From a bacterium (GTDB lineage Bacteria; Ratteibacteria; UBA8468; B48-G9; JAFGKM01), in contig DAOOVW010000034.1 of the NCBI GenBank assembly GCA_035370465.1, positions 1 through 16,962 on the forward strand: a stretch of 16,962 bases of DNA. Reading direction: 5' to 3'. Within the stretch, counting starts at the first letter, position 1; the number at the start of each line of letters is the position of its first letter. The notes under the pieces are model-generated. The model made no database searches. It was given only the letters and a program-made list of their open reading frames with translations, and was not told the origin of the DNA. A program made the position numbers and the translations under genes. This document shows, piece by piece, positions 13,274 to 16,962 of the stretch.

Positions 13274-14188
13274 ATGAAAATCACACTGAAAACTAACCAT
13301 CCGCTATTTCAAAGACTTAAGGATAATCCTCCCCAATGGTGGCAAAACCTGAAATCAGACCCGGAGATATACATTGATATAAGGAAAGAAAACTACTTAA
13401 ATGTATATCATAATGGCGGCTCTATCATGAAATTGGGAGGAACAAAAGGATACAAAGCGCAAATACACACGGAATACATACCGTTAAACACAACAGCGAA
13501 GTATCTGCCGTTTGAGTTTCAAGAAGGAAATATCTCATTAAAGGAACTGCAAACAATTGATATAAGGAATTTTGAAAGAGAGGCGCTGGAAAGAATAAAA
13601 AAGAGAATCCGGAAGTTTTATCCCAATGGTTCAGAAAAAGGCATACAGGGCCAGTATGTAATCAATAACAACAAGAAAAGAAGAGGCGAGGGGTTTTTCA
13701 TTGATACAGAAATGGCGTACGGGAATAATCGGAAAGATATGAAGCGTATTGATATGGTCTGGGTAAACATGAAAACCAGAGAAATCGCATTTGTAGAGTT
13801 GAAAACAATGGGCGATGACAGGTTGTATGCAACTGAAAGGGAAAGCAACGAAACAATTGATAAACAGCTTAAGAAATACTATGAATTTGCGAAAGGCAAC
13901 AGGAACGATTTAATTGAATACTATAACAGAGTGTATCAGGTTAAAAAAGAGTTGGGACTGTTGCCAAGATTTGCAAAAGATGATTCTCTTAAAAATTACC
14001 GGCTTATTGAAAGACCCATTCTTCTAGTAGGCGATTGCACCCAGCAATGGATTGATAAGAATGCAGAGGATATAAATAACTGGCTTAAAGATATAGCTTT
14101 TGGTTGTTTATACCAGGGGAAGACAAACTATAACTTTAAAATACCCTATGAGAAATCCCAAAATTGCTTCCCACTGGCTGAGGAATAA
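13274..14188 (+). CDS. Putative PD-(D/E)XK-type nuclease
   Basis: ATG at 13274 is preferred over the in-frame ATG at 13241 because AAAGGAG lies just upstream of it. The 304-residue product contains GEGFFIDTEMAYGN, KRIDMVWVNMKTREIAFVELK and TMGDDRLY. D160, followed by a strand and E175-L-K177, fits the D...ExK core of PD-(D/E)XK nucleases, with a glutamate in the helix upstream. A metal-dependent DNA or RNA nuclease is therefore likely. No known subfamily is recognised, and no methyltransferase or helicase accompanies it. Its codons are visibly less AT-rich than those of the main operon, suggesting separate acquisition. It is 5 bases upstream of the metallo-hydrolase gene, so the two form one unit. 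Confidence 0.6.
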   Translation: MKITLKTNHPLFQRLKDNPPQWWQNLKSDPEIYIDIRKENYLNVYHNGGSIMKLGGTKGYKAQIHTEYIPLNTTAKYLPFEFQEGNISLKELQTIDIRNFEREALERIKKRIRKFYPNGSEKGIQGQYVINNNKKRRGEGFFIDTEMAYGNNRKDMKRIDMVWVNMKTREIAFVELKTMGDDRLYATERESNETIDKQLKKYYEFAKGNRNDLIEYYNRVYQVKKELGLLPRFAKDDSLKNYRLIERPILLVGDCTQQWIDKNAEDINNWLKDIAFGCLYQGKTNYNFKIPYEKSQNCFPLAEE

Positions 14189-14193
14189 GGTAT

Positions 14194-15492
14194 ATGAAAT
14201 TCAAAATTCACAGAGGGACCAGGGAAATCGGGGGCTCCTGTGTTGAAATCTGGACAGAATCAAGGCGTATAGTTCTTGATTTGGGTATGCCCCTGGTTAA
14301 TCCTGACAGGACACGCTTTGATTCAAGAATCCTCAGGAATGCCTCGGTGCAAGAACTGATTGACAAAGGCATTCTGCCGGATATTAAAGGGTTGTATGAA
14401 GAGCCAGGCAATACGGCATTGATTCTATCTCATGCCCATCAGGACCATTTCGGCTTAATAAAATATGTCCATGAAAACTGCAAAATCTACCTCGGCAAAG
14501 CATCTGAGGTATTAATTGGGCTTAGCAGTATCTTTTTAAACGAGAAATGGGACATATCAAACCCCGTGAATTTCGAATCGGGAAAAATGTTTTCTATCGG
14601 CGATATTGAAATAATCCCATACTTAATGGATCACTCCGCATTTGACTCTTATGCGTTTTTAATCAAGGACGGAGGAACATCACTGTTTTATAGCGGCGAT
14701 TTCAGAAGACACGGAGGAAAAACAAAGGCATTTGATTGGTTTGCTCACAATGTAGAAAAAAATGTAGATTATTTGCTGCTTGAAGGTACAACTATAGGGC
14801 GAATCGATGTAGAGTTAAAAACCGAAGATGATTTAGAGGCGGAGTTGGTAAAGATTTTTAAAGAAGGGAAAGGGATTAATCTGATTTACACTTCCGGCCA
14901 GAACATTGACCGGCTCGTCTCAATCTATAGGGCATGTAAAAGAACAGGAAAGACTCTCGCTATTGATTTCTATATCGCTGCTGTTCTGACAGAACTGTCT
15001 AAATTCGGCAAAATTCCATACCCATCAAAGAACTTCCCGGAAATAAGAGTTTTTTTCCCCTATCGGCTCTCAAGAATGATTAGCGACCGGGGAAACAAGG
15101 ACATACTGTACCGGTTCAAGGAGTTTAAAATCACAAAAGCACAGATTAGCGGGCAGTTCGATAAAACAGTGATGATTGTACGCCCGAGCATGAAAACAGA
15201 CTTGGAACATATCAAAAACCTGAAAAACGGAATCTTCATTTATTCCGTTTGGAGCGGATACAAAAAAGAAGATGCGACACAGGAGTTTATAAAGTTTCTA
15301 ACCAGCAGGGGAATGATTCAAAGAGAAATTCATACAAGTGGGCATGCTGATAGAAATACATTGAAAAGAATGGTTGAGGTTCTGAATCCCAAAAATCTTG
15401 TCCCAATCCATACTTTTGAAGGGGATAAATACGAAAAAATATTCCCAGGAACAAAAGTGCTGCGGATAGATGATAACGAGGTAATTTCCTGA
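14194..15492 (+). CDS. Beta-CASP metallo-beta-lactamase hydrolase, RNase J-like
   Basis: The 432-residue product opens REIGGSCVEI and has LDLG (28-31), the metal motif HAHQDH (80-85), H147 in MDHSAFDSY, and SGDF with D169. The C-terminal half has H384 in HTSGHA and H406 in VPIHTFEGD, as in the RNase J/CPSF-73 beta-CASP group. All expected zinc ligands appear present, so it is probably an active nuclease on RNA or DNA. It is shorter than RNase J (about 550) and lacks its C-terminal extension. It follows the PD-(D/E)XK gene by 5 bases and shares its less AT-rich composition, so they likely act together. It is probably cytoplasmic, with no signal peptide. The stop lies 17 bases before the second leader-like sequence. 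Confidence 0.85.
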   Translation: MKFKIHRGTREIGGSCVEIWTESRRIVLDLGMPLVNPDRTRFDSRILRNASVQELIDKGILPDIKGLYEEPGNTALILSHAHQDHFGLIKYVHENCKIYLGKASEVLIGLSSIFLNEKWDISNPVNFESGKMFSIGDIEIIPYLMDHSAFDSYAFLIKDGGTSLFYSGDFRRHGGKTKAFDWFAHNVEKNVDYLLLEGTTIGRIDVELKTEDDLEAELVKIFKEGKGINLIYTSGQNIDRLVSIYRACKRTGKTLAIDFYIAAVLTELSKFGKIPYPSKNFPEIRVFFPYRLSRMISDRGNKDILYRFKEFKITKAQISGQFDKTVMIVRPSMKTDLEHIKNLKNGIFIYSVWSGYKKEDATQEFIKFLTSRGMIQREIHTSGHADRNTLKRMVEVLNPKNLVPIHTFEGDKYEKIFPGTKVLRIDDNEVIS

Positions 15493-15508
15493 AGGTTGAA
15501 AAACCTGC

Positions 15509-15543
15509 AAACCCTTGATACACTTGCTCTTTGACAACCCACG
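15509..15543 (+). promoter_or_regulatory. Second copy of the leader-like sequence
   Basis: AAACCCTTGATACACTTGCT and the following TTTGACAACCCAC repeat the sequence at 12396-12430, again directly before a CRISPR-like repeat. About four bases differ. Confidence 0.45.
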
Positions 15544-15576
15544 GTTAGAATCACTGACCCGCTTAATAGGGGATTT
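15544..15576 (+). repeat. Solitary CRISPR-like repeat, right of the nuclease cassette
   Basis: GTTAGAATCACTGACCCGCT, then TAATAGGGGATTT. It matches the repeats at 12431 and 12506 except near the ends. It is followed by the CTCCA/TGGAG hairpin (15579-15597), which also follows the degenerate copy at 131. No second repeat lies downstream, so this leader-repeat unit has no spacer array. Confidence 0.75.
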
Positions 15577-15636
15577 CTCTCCAGACCAGGTGTGGAGGAG
15601 TAAGAATTCAGAAAAAAGATAACTGCTGGATGGCTG

Positions 15637-15665
15637 TTGACTTATTTTCTGAAAATATGTATAAT
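15637..15665 (+). promoter_or_regulatory. Promoter and overlapping operator of the toxin-antitoxin operon
   Basis: TTGACT (15637-15642), exactly 17 bases, then TATAAT (15660-15665). The spacer contains a perfect inverted repeat TATTTTC-T-GAAAATA (15643-15657). AbrB-type antitoxins usually repress their own operon, so this palindrome is a natural operator candidate. Confidence 0.65.
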
Positions 15666-15685
15666 AAAGGAAAAAGAGGAATAAT

Positions 15686-15952
15686 ATGGAAACAGTAATT
15701 ATTGGAGAAAGAGGACAAATAACAATACCTAAAGAGTTAAGAAAGAAGTATAAGTTCAATCCTAAAACGCCTGTTATTATAGAAGATAGAGATGGGGAAA
15801 TAGTAATTAAGCCAGCAGTAGTTGTTTCTATGGATAAAATAAAGTCCCTTCTAAAAGAGTATGATAATGAGTTTATTCAAGAGATGGTAAAATCATTATC
15901 TCTTTCTTCAGATGAAGAAAAAAAGATATTGAAAAAGTGGACAAAAAAATAA
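15686..15952 (+). CDS. AbrB/MazE-type antitoxin (SpoVT-AbrB fold)
   Basis: The 88-residue product has the swapped-hairpin DNA-binding signature GERGQITIPKELRKKY at 7-22 and VIIEDRDGEIVIKP at 30-43. A helical C-terminus (about 48-88) would wrap its toxin. This is the size and layout of VapB/AbrB antitoxins paired with PIN toxins. AGAGGA lies before the ATG, and a strong promoter with palindrome precedes it. The PIN toxin frame starts 16 bases before its stop. With the toxin broken, the antitoxin may persist as an orphan repressor. Codon use matches the AT-rich main operon rather than the neighbouring nuclease cassette. Confidence 0.85.
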   Translation: METVIIGERGQITIPKELRKKYKFNPKTPVIIEDRDGEIVIKPAVVVSMDKIKSLLKEYDNEFIQEMVKSLSLSSDEEKKILKKWTKK

Positions 15953-16829
15953 AAGTTTTTTGTGATAGTAATATATTTTTCTCTGCAATTTATACTGATT
16001 TTAAAAATTCGTAAATACTTACTCAACCACATTAATTTAAAAGCACAAAAGCCCCCCTCACCCTCGCCCTCTCCCCTGTGGGTAGAGGGTAATAAGAGGA
16101 AAAAAGTTCTTCTCCCCAGCGGGGAGAAAATAGATGCAGGGATAGGGTGTTTTTCTCTTTATAGAAATGGAAAGACAGAAAAGTAGGGAAGAAATTTAAT
16201 ATGGTTAATAACTCCTGCGTCTAAAAAGGGTATGGGAAAAAGGATTTTTCCCATATTTATAATAATGTATTTCGTATTGGGGGTATCGTTGGGAAAGGGG
16301 AAGCACCCCTGTCCCAAGAGCGAAGCGACGGATGAGGGGGTGATTTTCATATCAGTACCTGGTATTGTCTGCAGGAACCTGTGGAACTGTTTGATTGCAA
16401 GACCAGTTCCTGATTACTCTGTGCCTTTGTGCCTAAGAATATAAACGGACTTGAGTAAATATTTACAAAAATTCTTATCCTTCCTTAATTATAAAACTTG
16501 CTGAAAATAACTTTTTTGATATCTATTTCTCAAATTTGGTAGAACTTGAAGTAAAATACAACATAGAGAAAAAAATCCCACAGAAAATAGATGTATCAAA
16601 CAAACTTTTCTGAAAATTTATAAGAGTAGAAGATGTAATTATTGAATTAGAAATTCTCAATAAATTACCTGAAAAAGATAGAATAATACTATCAACTGCC
16701 ATATATTACAGAATGGATTTTTTTATTACAGGAAATGTCAAAGATTTTTCTTATTTACTTAACAAAAAAATAGGCGAGACACTGGTTTTATCTCCAAAGG
16801 AATTTTGTTATAAAGAAAATGAAAAATAA
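15937..16829 (+). pseudogene. PIN-domain toxin gene, interrupted by an element and one nonsense codon
   Basis: A frame from GTG at 15937, overlapping the antitoxin by 16 bases, reads KVFCDSNIFFSAIYTDF, the N-terminal strand and first acidic residue of a VapC-like PIN domain. It stops inside the inserted element at 16011-16466. Removing the element and one 8-base duplicate joins the frame exactly with 16475 onward (YPSLIIKLAENNFFDIYFS), through to TAA at 16827-16829, about 142 codons. The distal part has LSTAIYYRMDFFITGNVKDF, the typical PIN A..Y..D..iTgd..dF ending. One in-frame TGA at 16611-16613 breaks it further. The family would be an Mg-dependent RNase toxin; as written the gene cannot make it. 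Confidence 0.8.
16011..16466. mobile_element. 456-base non-autonomous element with 16-base TIRs and 8-base target duplication
   Basis: The ends are GTAAATACTTACTCAA (16011-16026) and, inverted, TTGAGTAAATATTTAC (16451-16466), with one mismatch in 16. The direct repeat AAAAATTC flanks it at 16003-16010 and 16467-16474. The interior holds hairpins CCCTCT/AGAGGG (16067-16089) and TTCTCCCC/GGGGAGAA with a 3-base loop (16110-16128), and has no transposase. Open frames crossing it lack coding character. This is a MITE. A related end lies at 12028. Confidence 0.9.
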
Positions 16830-16962
16830 AATAATAAAAAGGTGTAGATTTGTAATTCAAATTACCGCAAGTCCCAATACGCATAAGTTTAACTCCTGAG
16901 GTAAAAGAACTGTTGTGTCAAATAAAAATCTACTCGAAATACTAATTCGTTGAGACATTAAG
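16830..16962. other. Right-edge non-coding stretch
   Basis: No gene is seen. A diverged copy of the 13136-13158 sequence lies at 16880-16902 (CGCATAAGTTTAAC, then TCCTGAGGT). Confidence 0.4.

Noticed and set aside
12431..15576. One continuous CRISPR array from the first to the last repeat
   Set aside because: Only the first two repeats have spacer-sized spacing; the others are separated by genes.
15962..16444. Plus-strand frames across the MITE
   Set aside because: They start in the toxin remnant or the element and read through hairpins, so they are products of the insertion rather than genes.
16611..16613. TGA recoded as selenocysteine or tryptophan
   Set aside because: TGA ends other genes here (1241-4513, 4722-5750, 14194-15492), the gene is already broken by an element, and no SECIS-like hairpin was noticed right after it.

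Overview
The window is from an AT-rich bacterial genome. Most genes use A/T-ending codons, have Shine-Dalgarno sequences of the AAGGAG type, and use TAA, TAG and TGA as stops. Nothing seen fixes the taxon. No rRNA or tRNA was recognised. The density of small hairpin repeats, a CRISPR-like repeat family and a toxin-antitoxin remnant points to an accessory, recombination-prone region.

Left edge (1-549): the last 34 codons of an unknown protein, then about 440 bases without a gene. This stretch holds GC-rich hairpin repeats and ends in a strong candidate promoter.

Main operon (550-10406, + strand): eight tightly packed genes. In order they encode a 33-residue membrane peptide, an NrdG-like radical SAM protein, a 1090-residue zinc-ribbon GTPase with a GAP1-like middle and a nearly identical 148-residue tandem duplication, a coiled-coil protein with a 32-residue repeat, a HEAT-like protein with a zinc ribbon, a Clp/Hsp100-type AAA+ ATPase whose first module is degenerate, a possibly vWA-like protein with a Cys/His cluster, and a small FGE-sulfatase (C-type-lectin-like) domain protein without the catalytic cysteines. 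Several neighbours overlap. The set resembles the logic of NTPase-controlled conflict systems (GTPase, AAA+ chaperone, FGE-fold protein). The combination is the best candidate here for an undescribed system. The function is inference, because no known defence effector is seen.

Minus-strand pair (10464-11745): a tail-anchored coiled-coil membrane protein and a split zinc-ribbon protein, convergent to the operon and possibly part of it.

Repeat belt (11746-12731): a 155-base inverted-repeat element, a truncated copy of a second element family, hairpin repeats also found at the left edge, and a two-repeat CRISPR-like unit with a conserved leader.

Cassette region (12732-15492): two small cysteine-rich proteins, then a less AT-rich two-gene unit encoding a putative PD-(D/E)XK nuclease and a beta-CASP metallo-beta-lactamase hydrolase. 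Directly oriented single copies of the CRISPR-like repeat flank this unit.

Right edge (15493-16962): an AbrB-type antitoxin with a near-consensus promoter and operator. It is followed by a PIN toxin gene broken by a 456-base non-autonomous element with 8-base target duplications, and also by one in-frame TGA.
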